Positions 1 through 5,799 of a stretch of 8,917 nt of DNA are shown here, piece by piece. The position numbers and the translations under genes are program-made. The stretch spans positions 1-8,917 of the forward strand of contig QMQS01000037.1 of the NCBI GenBank assembly GCA_003650585.1, read 5' to 3'. Positions within the stretch are counted from its first letter, which is position 1, and each line of letters begins with the position of its first letter. Below the pieces are notes generated by a model that was given only the letters and a program-made list of their open reading frames with translations, searched no databases and was not told the origin of the DNA. This stretch comes from Candidatus Woesearchaeota archaeon (GTDB lineage: Archaea > Nanobdellota > Nanobdellia > Woesearchaeales > B29-G15).

Positions 1-42
1 GTAAGGAAACAGCTACAATCACGAAAAGCCAAGAAATAGAAA

Positions 43-54
43 AATTTAAATAGG
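43..54 (+). promoter_or_regulatory. TATA box for the coiled-coil protein gene
   Basis: The sequence TTTAAATA at 45-52, preceded by an A-rich stretch that could serve as BRE, fits an archaeal TATA box. It is centred about 32 nt before the ATG at 81, so a start site some 25 nt downstream would leave a leader of only about 7 nt. This is read from consensus and spacing alone. Confidence 0.55.
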
Positions 55-80
55 GTGTTGGAATTTTTTAGGTTATTAAG

Positions 81-791
81 ATGGGTTTGTTTGGAGGAGA
101 AAAAAAGAGGGATGATGCAGCCAAGAAGGCAGTGAAGCAGCCGCTACCTATTGACAAGATTCTTGACATGAGGAAGAGGGGGCTTTCTAATAACCAGATT
201 GTTGAGGCATTACAGAAGGACGGCTACACCATAACCCAAATTTTCGATGCACTCAACCAATGCGACTTGAGAGAGGCAACAGATGCTGGCATGAAGCCAA
301 TGGAGGGAGCCCCAGACAAGCCACTGGACTTGGGGCCATCACAGATAGAGCCGGCGCCGGATTTCTATAGCGGTGGAGCACAACCACCCCAACAGCTAGA
401 TTATCCACAGGGTTATCAACAACCATACATGGGTATGACAGAAGAGGAATTAGTGGAAAAAATAGAAGAGGTTACAGAGACAATAATTGAAGAAAAATGG
501 AAGGATTTTGTTGAGACAGTTGAGAAGATTATTGACTGGAAGAATGCTTTCACAGAGAAGGTTGACGGCATTGCTAAAGACTTGGAGCATTTGAAGCAGG
601 AGTTTGATAAACTCCACACAGCAATCCTGAGAAAGGTGGAGCAGTATGATAAGAGTATGGGCAATGTTGGTGCTCAACTGAAGGCAATGGAGATGGTTTT
701 TAAGGATGTTCTGCCACAGTTCACTGACAATGTGAAAATGCTCTCCCAGGTGACAGAGGGTATTTCTAAGAAAAGGCGAAAGAAGAAGTAG
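81..791 (+). CDS. Soluble coiled-coil protein with N-terminal helical repeat module, function unknown
   Basis: A 236-residue protein with no signal peptide or membrane helix. Residues 1-20 are charged. Residues 24-60 form a compact helical module with two similar halves, SNNQIVEAL (36-44) and TITQIFDAL (50-58), both of the form QI-[V/F]-[E/D]-AL. It could be a small UBA-like or helix-turn-helix fold. Residues 73-118 are a linker rich in Pro, Gln, Gly and Tyr. Residues 120-228 are strongly helical and charged, probably a long coiled coil, and the tail is very basic (KKRRKKK). I recall similar hypothetical proteins from DPANN archaea but cannot name a function. The ATG at 81 lies about 25-30 nt below a TATA box, which supports this start. 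The TAG stop directly abuts the stop of the opposing membrane-protein operon. A scaffold or adaptor role is inference only. Confidence 0.85.
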   Translation: MGLFGGEKKRDDAAKKAVKQPLPIDKILDMRKRGLSNNQIVEALQKDGYTITQIFDALNQCDLREATDAGMKPMEGAPDKPLDLGPSQIEPAPDFYSGGAQPPQQLDYPQGYQQPYMGMTEEELVEKIEEVTETIIEEKWKDFVETVEKIIDWKNAFTEKVDGIAKDLEHLKQEFDKLHTAILRKVEQYDKSMGNVGAQLKAMEMVFKDVLPQFTDNVKMLSQVTEGISKKRRKKK

Positions 792-1352
792 TTAGTCCCT
801 GGTGAGATAGGTTATTGCCAGCATAACCAGTAGCATTAGAAAGAACAAACCCAGCACCTTTGGGTTAAACACTGTGTTGAACACATTCCCTTTGAAACTC
901 TCGCCTGCTGTTACATTCACCTGGGTGACATTTGCCCCGCTAACCTCGCCATGGAGCAATCCCTCACCGTAAAGGTTTCCGAGTGAGTACACAACCAAGA
1001 AGATCATAGCACCCAACACCCACCAAACAGCACTGAGCCTCTTTGGTCCACCTATTGCTGTGAGTATCTCGTCCCGCTTTAGCCCCATGAATAGGGGTAT
1101 TGCAAACATGAAGAAGAAGAACACAATCATGAGGGCTATCCAAGGGAGCCACATCTTCACCATGGCGGTCATGTCTTGGTTGATTATTGCAATCAGAGCA
1201 ATTATTGCAGCAATAATTGCGTGCAGGTTTTTCTTATCCGAGCCGAAGAGCTTAACCAACTCTAGAATCCCAAACACAATGGCAAAGAGGAATATTGCAA
1301 TAAAGATTACAGAGAACTTGTCCAACAGTGCCACATTTATTGGGTTTGCCAT
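792..1352 (-). CDS. Five-helix membrane protein, third of three tandem paralogs
   Basis: A 186-residue integral membrane protein of unknown function. Predicted helices lie near residues 14-31, 42-58, 68-89, 108-125 and 165-182. It shares with its two upstream neighbours the pattern at the end of helix 1 (AIVFGIL, 24-30) and the loop KLFGSDKKN (34-42). Lysines and arginines in loops 1-2 and 3-4 place those loops inside, giving N-out, C-in topology. The loop between helices 4 and 5 (about 40 residues) is the longest in the trio and carries two NVT sequons (141-143, 146-148), which fits an outside, possibly glycosylated face. Its ATG lies 1 nt after the TAA of the previous gene with no clear Shine-Dalgarno sequence, so translation is probably coupled. 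It is the last gene of the operon and ends flush against the convergent coiled-coil gene. Confidence 0.85.
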   Translation of the reverse strand: MANPINVALLDKFSVIFIAIFLFAIVFGILELVKLFGSDKKNLHAIIAAIIALIAIINQDMTAMVKMWLPWIALMIVFFFFMFAIPLFMGLKRDEILTAIGGPKRLSAVWWVLGAMIFLVVYSLGNLYGEGLLHGEVSGANVTQVNVTAGESFKGNVFNTVFNPKVLGLFFLMLLVMLAITYLTRD

Positions 1353-1353
1353 T

Positions 1354-1944
1354 TTACTTTAACATACTCTTGAACCAGTCAAGCACATTGCCAAAGCCCT
1401 TCTTTGCTCTGCTTTCTTTGGTGCCGCCACCAATGATGAAGAACACTATTAAGAGGAACACCGCAAGTATAATAAGCATTGCCCGTGTCTCTGGATTGCC
1501 CAAGAACCCGAGCCATCGTGGGAAGCTCGCTCCGCCCCACCAATTGGCTGCCCAGCCGAATATATATATCACCAAACCAAATGCAAGCAGGACAACCACC
1601 ATAGCAAGCGGAGATTCTTTTACATCAAGTTTTGCACCAAACACACCCACTATCAGGAGCACCATTATAACTGCAATCACCACTATGCCCACCTGTGGTA
1701 TTGCCCTATTGATTATCTCTACAGGGTCAGCCCCTGATGGGTAGGTATTGGTTACATGCGGTATGACAAACAAAAGCCCCATCACCAGCGCCAGTACAAA
1801 GTGGATGTTTTTCTTATCAGTGCCAAAGAGCTCTATCTGTTGGAGTACTGCAAACACAATTGCAAACACCAAAAGGAAGGGTAGCAATGAGTCAGTAACT
1901 CCCAATCTATCGAACCAAGCGAAAAGGTCTGTGAAATTGGCCAT
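1354..1944 (-). CDS. Five-helix membrane protein, second of three tandem paralogs
   Basis: A 196-residue membrane protein of unknown function. Helices are predicted near residues 20-35, 47-62, 84-103, 112-130 and 154-172. The shared family signature is clear: LLPFLLVFAIVFAVL (20-34) followed by LFGTDKKN (39-46). It matches the first paralog closely around helix 1 (LPFLLVF in both), and both have a Gly-rich then Lys-rich tail after helix 5 (IIGGGTKESRAKK here). The outside loop between helices 4 and 5 is aromatic (NWWGGASFPRW, 134-144). After the basic tail, a final amphipathic stretch (GFGNVLDWFKSMLK) could lie on the inner membrane face. A strong Shine-Dalgarno sequence lies 8 nt before the ATG. 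Known transporters and secretion proteins that I can recall do not match the signature. Confidence 0.85.
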   Translation of the reverse strand: MANFTDLFAWFDRLGVTDSLLPFLLVFAIVFAVLQQIELFGTDKKNIHFVLALVMGLLFVIPHVTNTYPSGADPVEIINRAIPQVGIVVIAVIMVLLIVGVFGAKLDVKESPLAMVVVLLAFGLVIYIFGWAANWWGGASFPRWLGFLGNPETRAMLIILAVFLLIVFFIIGGGTKESRAKKGFGNVLDWFKSMLK

Positions 1945-1952
1945 TTTGTTTT

Positions 1953-1958
1953 ACCTCC
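1953..1958 (-). promoter_or_regulatory. Strong Shine-Dalgarno site of the second membrane paralog
   Basis: On the minus strand this reads GGAGGT, 8 nt before the ATG at 1944. Its first base is the last base of the TAG stop of the preceding gene (1958-1960). It is a near-perfect anti-16S match and confirms the ATG at 1944. The first and third paralogs have no comparable site. Confidence 0.8.
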
Positions 1959-2503
1959 TAGTCTGATTTTGATTTCTTTGGGCTACCGCCCACAATTGCA
2001 AACATAAACCCAACCACTATTATCAGCAGTACTACGCTTGCCACAATCTCGTTTTCCCAGAACTGGCTTATATACTCTCCTATCTTTGGTAGCCAGCCAA
2101 GGGCTCCTATAAATATCAGTATTAATGCAATTAGGATGATTATGTAAAAGAATATTTTCCACCCACCCTCTAACTCAATCCCTTTCTCACCCTGCACAAG
2201 CATGCCAACGAGGATGAGGAAGAAGAATGTGAATAGCATTATTGTGACTGTGTTGGCTGACACCTGGGTTATTATATCAACGAGCCGCACTGATGCCACA
2301 ACAAAGAATGCCACCACAAAGGCCACAATTGCATTGAGGTTCTTCTTTGTGGTCTCTACATCATCAATCTTGACTGTACCGAATATCTTGGATTTCTCTA
2401 ACACACCGAAAACCACAACAAAGACCAGTAGAAATGGGAGAACTACATCATAGAGCCCTATTTTGTTCATGAACTCTATGACTCCACGAAAAGTGCTTGC
2501 CAT
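1958..2503 (-). CDS. Five-helix membrane protein, first of three tandem paralogs
   Basis: A 181-residue membrane protein of unknown function and the first gene of the minus-strand operon. Predicted helices are near residues 20-36, 57-73, 85-103, 116-137 and 152-172. The family signature is VLPFLLVFVVVFGVL (21-35), then KIFGT (39-43) and TKKN (52-55). Compared with its paralogs it has an 8-residue acidic insertion (VKIDDVET) between FGT and TKKN. The C-terminal tail GGSPKKSKSD is basic, so it probably faces the cytoplasm. The ATG at 2503 follows a leader of about 27 nt if the TATA box at 2553-2562 is used. No Shine-Dalgarno site is visible in that leader. The next gene begins 13 nt after its stop. 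Confidence 0.85.
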   Translation of the reverse strand: MASTFRGVIEFMNKIGLYDVVLPFLLVFVVVFGVLEKSKIFGTVKIDDVETTKKNLNAIVAFVVAFFVVASVRLVDIITQVSANTVTIMLFTFFFLILVGMLVQGEKGIELEGGWKIFFYIIILIALILIFIGALGWLPKIGEYISQFWENEIVASVVLLIIVVGFMFAIVGGSPKKSKSD

Positions 2504-2536
2504 CTTTTTGTAAACTAGTATAGATATTTTTTGTAG

Positions 2537-2550
2537 AATAGTGCACTATT
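2537..2550. promoter_or_regulatory. Perfect 14-bp palindrome between TATA box and start site, candidate operator
   Basis: AATAGTGCACTATT is its own reverse complement over all 14 bases. It lies immediately downstream of the minus-strand TATA box, at about -20 to -7 relative to the inferred transcription start of the membrane-protein operon. A dimeric regulator bound here would block polymerase or TFB. No regulator for it is identifiable in the window. Confidence 0.45.
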
Positions 2551-2552
2551 TG

Positions 2553-2562
2553 GTATATAAAT
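2553..2562 (-). promoter_or_regulatory. TATA box of the three-gene membrane operon
   Basis: Read on the minus strand this is ATTTATATAC, a good archaeal TATA box, about 54 nt before the ATG at 2503. The expected start site is near 2530, giving a leader of about 27 nt. Confidence 0.6.
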
Positions 2563-2570
2563 GTTTCGTT

Positions 2571-2592
2571 AAAAAATAAAAAAGGAAAAAAT
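2571..2592 (-). terminator. Oligo-T terminator of argGH
   Basis: On the minus strand this A-rich stretch reads as three T runs broken by a few bases, beginning about 36 nt after the argH stop codon. Archaeal polymerase terminates at such oligo-T tracts without needing a hairpin, and FttA-type nucleases act at U-rich sites too. It also separates argH from the promoter of the membrane operon that follows on the same strand. Confidence 0.6.
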
Positions 2593-2627
2593 TGTGTGGC
2601 TCTCTTACTCTCAACCAATCTTGGTGT

Positions 2628-3827
2628 TCACTCTGGGTTTATGAGCTTTATCAAATTAGCCACCTTTTTATATGCCTCTCTGAACGGAATGCCCTGTTTA
2701 ATGACCAATTCATATGCCTCTTGTGTCGCAAACAGTTCTGGTGTTAAGTCACTCTCACAGGCCCCCTTATTCACCCCGATGCTGGCGACCACTAAGCCCA
2801 TAATTTTTAGGCACTCTTTTGTTAGGGCAAACCCCTCTATTACTGGTTTCTTGGTTAACTGGTGGTCACGGTGATACCCCGAGATTAGGTTGGCTATTGT
2901 GGTCTTAACTTGGGCTTCCATGGCAAGCAGTTTGTGATAGCTTGCCCTAACTAGCTCCAATGCATCAGGGTTCTTCTTATGGGGCATGATAGAGCTCCCA
3001 GTGCACAGCTCATCAGGCAAATGAAAGTAATTGAAATGCTCAAGTGAAAACAAGATAAAATCGGTAGCCATCTTGTTCAAGTCAAGCATAACCTGAGATA
3101 GTGCATGGAGTATTGTGGCTTCAAATTTGCCCCTGCTATTTTGCACATACAAGGGGCTGTGCTGTACCTTTTTGAACCCCAGTTGCTCGGCTAGGAAACT
3201 CCTATCAATGCTTACAGGCAGCCCATACCCCGCACCAGTACCCAAGGGGGATTGGTCTATAAGGGTTTTGACAAACCCAAGCAGTGCCTTGTTGTCTTCC
3301 ATGGATGCTATGAAAGAATCGCACCAGATGCCAATTGATGAGGGCATTGCTTTACGGGTGTGGGTGTAGCCCGGTAATTTTACTCCTATGAATCTGTTTT
3401 TAAATATGAGGAGTCCCTCTATTAGTTCATTCACTAATTCGATTACCTTAGATATTTCATCTTTGTAGTACAGTCTCAGCGCTGTTACAACCTGGTCATT
3501 TCTAGAGCGGAAGGTGTGAATCTTCTCACCCAATTTGCCCAGCTTTGCCACAAGGAAATTCTCGATCGCTGTGTGGCAATCCTCATCCTCTATCTTAATC
3601 TGGAAGTGTCCTGCTTTGACTAGTCCAATTATCACATTCAAAGCATCAACCAGCTGGGTTAACTCTCCTTTGCTAAGTATGCCCATTTTGTGAAGCATCT
3701 TGGCATGTGCAATAGAAGCCTTACAATCGTACACAATGATGCTCATATCAATATTGTAATCCTCCCCAACAGTGAACTTCTCAATCTCCTTGTTTATTTT
3801 TGTGTCTTCTGTTTCCCATAGCTTCAT
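2628..3827 (-). CDS. argH: Argininosuccinate lyase, C-terminally short
   Basis: Splits argininosuccinate into arginine and fumarate in the cytosol, the last step of arginine synthesis; the family works as a homotetramer. The fumarase/aspartase-superfamily motifs are in order: EDCHTAIE (82-89), IHTFRSRND (103-111), GYTHTRKAMP (153-162), GTGAGYGLP (196-204), the signature GSSIMPHKKNPD (277-288) carrying the catalytic serine, and YHRDHQLTK (318-326). The N-terminus (MKLW..., EKFTVG) resembles the Bacteroidota-type ArgH rather than the usual WGGRF form. At 399 residues it stops soon after PFREAY (381-386), while most ArgH run to 440-465, so the last C-terminal segment is missing. The usual HTGRSRND has Phe for Gly (106). 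Its ATG overlaps the argG stop as ATGA, with GGTGA just upstream as ribosome site. All three active-site regions are kept, so it is probably functional. Confidence 0.95.
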   Translation of the reverse strand: MKLWETEDTKINKEIEKFTVGEDYNIDMSIIVYDCKASIAHAKMLHKMGILSKGELTQLVDALNVIIGLVKAGHFQIKIEDEDCHTAIENFLVAKLGKLGEKIHTFRSRNDQVVTALRLYYKDEISKVIELVNELIEGLLIFKNRFIGVKLPGYTHTRKAMPSSIGIWCDSFIASMEDNKALLGFVKTLIDQSPLGTGAGYGLPVSIDRSFLAEQLGFKKVQHSPLYVQNSRGKFEATILHALSQVMLDLNKMATDFILFSLEHFNYFHLPDELCTGSSIMPHKKNPDALELVRASYHKLLAMEAQVKTTIANLISGYHRDHQLTKKPVIEGFALTKECLKIMGLVVASIGVNKGACESDLTPELFATQEAYELVIKQGIPFREAYKKVANLIKLINPE

Positions 3828-5029
3828 TTTCCATTCACCATTAAGCGCAATGCTAGTGTCTTTATGAACCCCTCTGAATGCTCAGGGTTAAAGTCTCCAT
3901 GTTCATTCATTGAAGCCAGTCCCTGATGGTACAATGAATTCTCAGACTGGCGACCAGTGATTATCACATTGCCTTTGTAGAGTGTGATAAATACCTTCCC
4001 TAAAACACCCTTTTGGCTCAGCTGGATCGCAGCCATAAGCACCTCCATCTCAGGAGAATACCACAACCCGTTATAGATAAGGGTGCCGATGATTGGTGCA
4101 AACAGCTCCTTTAGGTGTAAAACCTCTTTATCCAGGGTAATGCTCTCTAGGTCTTTGTGGGCTGCCCAGAGTATGGTTGCGGCTGGTGCCACATACACTC
4201 CACGGGATTTGATGCCAATGAAACGGTTCTCAACCATGTCCACCATCCCTATACCATTCTTAGAGCCAATCATGTTGAGATACTCGAACAGCTTTAAAGC
4301 TCCGTTTATCTCGCGCTTACTCTCCAGATTAACCACCTTTATAGGGACACCTTGAGCAAACTCAATTATGAGCTTGGTTTCTTTGTCTGGGGCATTCTGT
4401 GGAAGCACAAAGCCCTTGAACATTGTTGAGGGTGGTGCCTTTTTTGGGTCCTCTAGGATGCCAGATTCATAACTCGTATGAGCTATATTCTCGTCCATGC
4501 TGAAGGGCTTATTTGGAGTGCTTGATACAGGGATACCATTGGCTTTGGCGTATTTTATTAGGTCTAGTCTCCCTTTGAATTTGGTAATAAACTCTTTATC
4601 CTTCCATGGACTCACTATTGTCGCGTCTGGCATAAACTTGAGCCAGGTTAGCTCAAATCTCACTTGGTCGTTTCCTTTGCCTGTACAGCCATGGGCAAGA
4701 ACCTTGGTGCCCTCTTTCTTCGCAATCTCCACTTGCTTTTTGGCTATTAATGGTCTAGCAAGCGCTGTACCTAAGAGATAGCGGCCCTCATACACTGCCC
4801 CCGCCTTTAGTGCTGGGAAAATATACTCTGTAACAAACTCTTCTTTGAGGTCTTCAATGTAAACCTTTGATGCACCCAATAGCAGTGCTTTGTGTTTTAT
4901 ATAGCTGAAGTCTTCCTTCTGTCCAACATCAGCCACATAAGCCACTACCTCATGGCCCTTCTCCACCAACCACTTTAGTATTACTGAGGTGTCTAAACCC
5001 CCACTGAAAGCCAAAACTATCTTTGCCAT
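3824..5029 (-). CDS. argG: Argininosuccinate synthase
   Basis: Joins citrulline and aspartate using ATP to make argininosuccinate, which the next gene cleaves. The 401-residue protein has the N-type ATP pyrophosphatase loop AFSGGLDTS (7-15), EGRYLLGTALARP (81-93), the citrulline/aspartate site HGCTGKGNDQVRFE (113-126), SMDEN (177-181), and VENRFIGIKSRGVY (266-279). The length is normal (about 400). ADVGQKEDF and the SMDEN..HTSYESGILEDP form recall the human-like and Bacteroidota branch rather than the SIDENLWGR form. I chose the ATG at 5029 over the ATG at 5071. The extra 14 residues do not fit the family, the P-loop normally starts a few residues from the N-terminus, and an A/T-only TATA-like element is centred 26 nt before 5029, pointing to a leaderless transcript. 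It overlaps argH by 4 nt. Confidence 0.96.
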   Translation of the reverse strand: MAKIVLAFSGGLDTSVILKWLVEKGHEVVAYVADVGQKEDFSYIKHKALLLGASKVYIEDLKEEFVTEYIFPALKAGAVYEGRYLLGTALARPLIAKKQVEIAKKEGTKVLAHGCTGKGNDQVRFELTWLKFMPDATIVSPWKDKEFITKFKGRLDLIKYAKANGIPVSSTPNKPFSMDENIAHTSYESGILEDPKKAPPSTMFKGFVLPQNAPDKETKLIIEFAQGVPIKVVNLESKREINGALKLFEYLNMIGSKNGIGMVDMVENRFIGIKSRGVYVAPAATILWAAHKDLESITLDKEVLHLKELFAPIIGTLIYNGLWYSPEMEVLMAAIQLSQKGVLGKVFITLYKGNVIITGRQSENSLYHQGLASMNEHGDFNPEHSEGFIKTLALRLMVNGK

Positions 5030-5045
5030 AAATCTTGGAAAAATG

Positions 5046-5064
5046 TAATATATTAAATATATTA
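5046..5064 (-). promoter_or_regulatory. Palindromic TATA-like element before argG
   Basis: A perfect inverted repeat with 9-bp arms (TAATATATT / AATATATTA) around one central base, A and T only. On the minus strand it contains TTTAATATA, centred about 26 nt before the argG ATG at 5029, which is right for a leaderless mRNA. A second candidate TATA lies further up (minus strand of 5083-5092) and would give a leader of about 34 nt. Confidence 0.5.
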
Positions 5065-5080
5065 TGTCCAAAACAAAACG

Positions 5081-5091
5081 TTTTTAAATAA
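5081..5091 (+). promoter_or_regulatory. TATA box of the ACT-domain gene (leaderless)
   Basis: TTTTTAAATAA with A-rich bases and CG just upstream. It is centred about 25 nt before the ATG at 5111, so transcription would start at or next to the start codon. No Shine-Dalgarno site is present, in keeping with a leaderless message. It sits back to back with the argG promoter. Confidence 0.6.
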
Positions 5092-5110
5092 TAAATGACT
5101 AATATTTGAT

Positions 5111-5719
5111 ATGAGCCAAGGAAAAGAGAAGAATTCTATAGCAAGAGAGGTTGCGAAATGGTTAGACAAGCAACCATACATTAGGGTGTGCTTAGCTCAG
5201 CATTTGGTTAACTACTCCTCGCTTGCGAGACGAGTTCAAGCACAGCTCAATATAAAGAACTTTGATGCTGTAATGGTTGCAATCAGGAGATATAGCAAGA
5301 CACTTAAGGGGGTACAGGATATCTCAACCAAACTCCAGCGAGTGCTGAGCAATTCTAGGTTGGAGATAAGGACAGGAATTAATGTGTATGTGCTCAATCA
5401 GGGACTTAGTGAGTACATAAAGGAGCTTTCAGGGTATGTTCACATAATTAAGGGCTTTGAGTATTATCTGCTTATAACAGACACAGAGCTTGGCTCCCCT
5501 TTCTCTAAAAAGCATGAGAACCTGGTGGAGATAAGGATAAAGAGCCCTGAGGAGATAGAGAGCACGCCGGGGGTGGTGTTTTATATATATGAGAAGCTGT
5601 TTGAGCGCAATATAAACATAATAGAGACATACAGTTGCTGGACGGACACACTTATACTTATTCAAAAGAATGAATTGGTGTCTGCTCTCGAGGCGCTGGA
5701 GGAGTTGGGGGTCTCATAG
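5111..5719 (+). CDS. ACT-domain protein with helix-rich N-terminus, candidate amino-acid-responsive regulator
   Basis: A 202-residue soluble protein. Residues 148-200 look like a C-terminal ACT domain: TPGVVFYIYEKLFERNINI (152-170) is the typical strand-helix opening of the ACT modules in aspartokinase and related enzymes, followed by a strand (DTLILIQ) and helix. Residues 10-65 are mostly helical (NYSSLARRVQAQL, then FDAVMVAIRRY), a pattern I associate with a conserved archaeal ACT-protein family; it may be a winged-helix DNA-binding fold. Residues 84-125 are beta-rich and may be a second, degenerate ACT-like unit. ACT domains bind amino acids. Divergent placement 81 nt from argG with back-to-back promoters suggests control of argGH, but that is inference; the target could lie elsewhere. 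The ATG fits a leaderless start. Confidence 0.8.
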   Translation: MSQGKEKNSIAREVAKWLDKQPYIRVCLAQHLVNYSSLARRVQAQLNIKNFDAVMVAIRRYSKTLKGVQDISTKLQRVLSNSRLEIRTGINVYVLNQGLSEYIKELSGYVHIIKGFEYYLLITDTELGSPFSKKHENLVEIRIKSPEEIESTPGVVFYIYEKLFERNINIIETYSCWTDTLILIQKNELVSALEALEELGVS

Positions 5720-5733
5720 CAGCCTTGGCTCAT

Positions 5734-5750
5734 ATGTTTCCGAAAAATTT
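5734..5750 (+). repeat. 17-bp direct repeat, copy 1
   Basis: ATGTTTCCGAAAAATTT, identical over all 17 bases to 6231-6247. It begins 14 nt after the ACT-gene stop. Unlike copy 2 it continues as GCTAGG instead of AAATA, so it keeps the BRE-like half but has no complete TATA box. The two copies bracket the small low-GC membrane gene. The identity ends exactly at 17 bp on both sides. Confidence 0.85.
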
Positions 5751-5768
5751 GCTAGGAATAAGGCAAAG

Positions 5769-5779
5769 TATATAAAAGC
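5769..5779 (+). promoter_or_regulatory. TATA box of the small membrane protein gene (leaderless)
   Basis: GTATATAAAAG preceded by GGCAAA as a possible BRE. It is centred about 26 nt before the ATG at 5800, so the mRNA probably starts at the start codon. No Shine-Dalgarno site is seen. Confidence 0.65.
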
Positions 5780-5799
5780 GTAGAAATGCTTACAATTTA

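Noticed and set aside
1..53. Tail of an upstream gene
   Set aside because: Two plus-strand frames stay open from base 1, ending at TAG 37-39 and TAG 51-53. Both give short Lys-rich peptides, and nothing decides between them or against non-coding DNA. The second would overlap the TATA box at 45-52.
1060..1966. Plus-strand open frames of 72-138 codons over the membrane operon
   Set aside because: They lie wholly or mostly opposite clear membrane genes, are rich in Ser/Thr/Ile as expected from the reverse of hydrophobic codons, and have no promoter or ribosome site of their own.
2504..2627. A small gene between argH and the membrane operon
   Set aside because: The 124 nt are accounted for by an oligo-T terminator, a TATA box, a palindrome and a leader; I see no convincing open frame.
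5030..5071. A longer argG starting at ATG 5071 with 14 more residues
   Set aside because: The extra residues are A/T-driven and unlike the family, they would precede the P-loop by too much, and the TATA-like element at 5046-5064 would then lie inside the gene.
5721..5730. AGCC-TT-GGCT as a terminator hairpin after the ACT gene
   Set aside because: A 4-bp stem with a 2-nt loop is not stable, and no T run follows.
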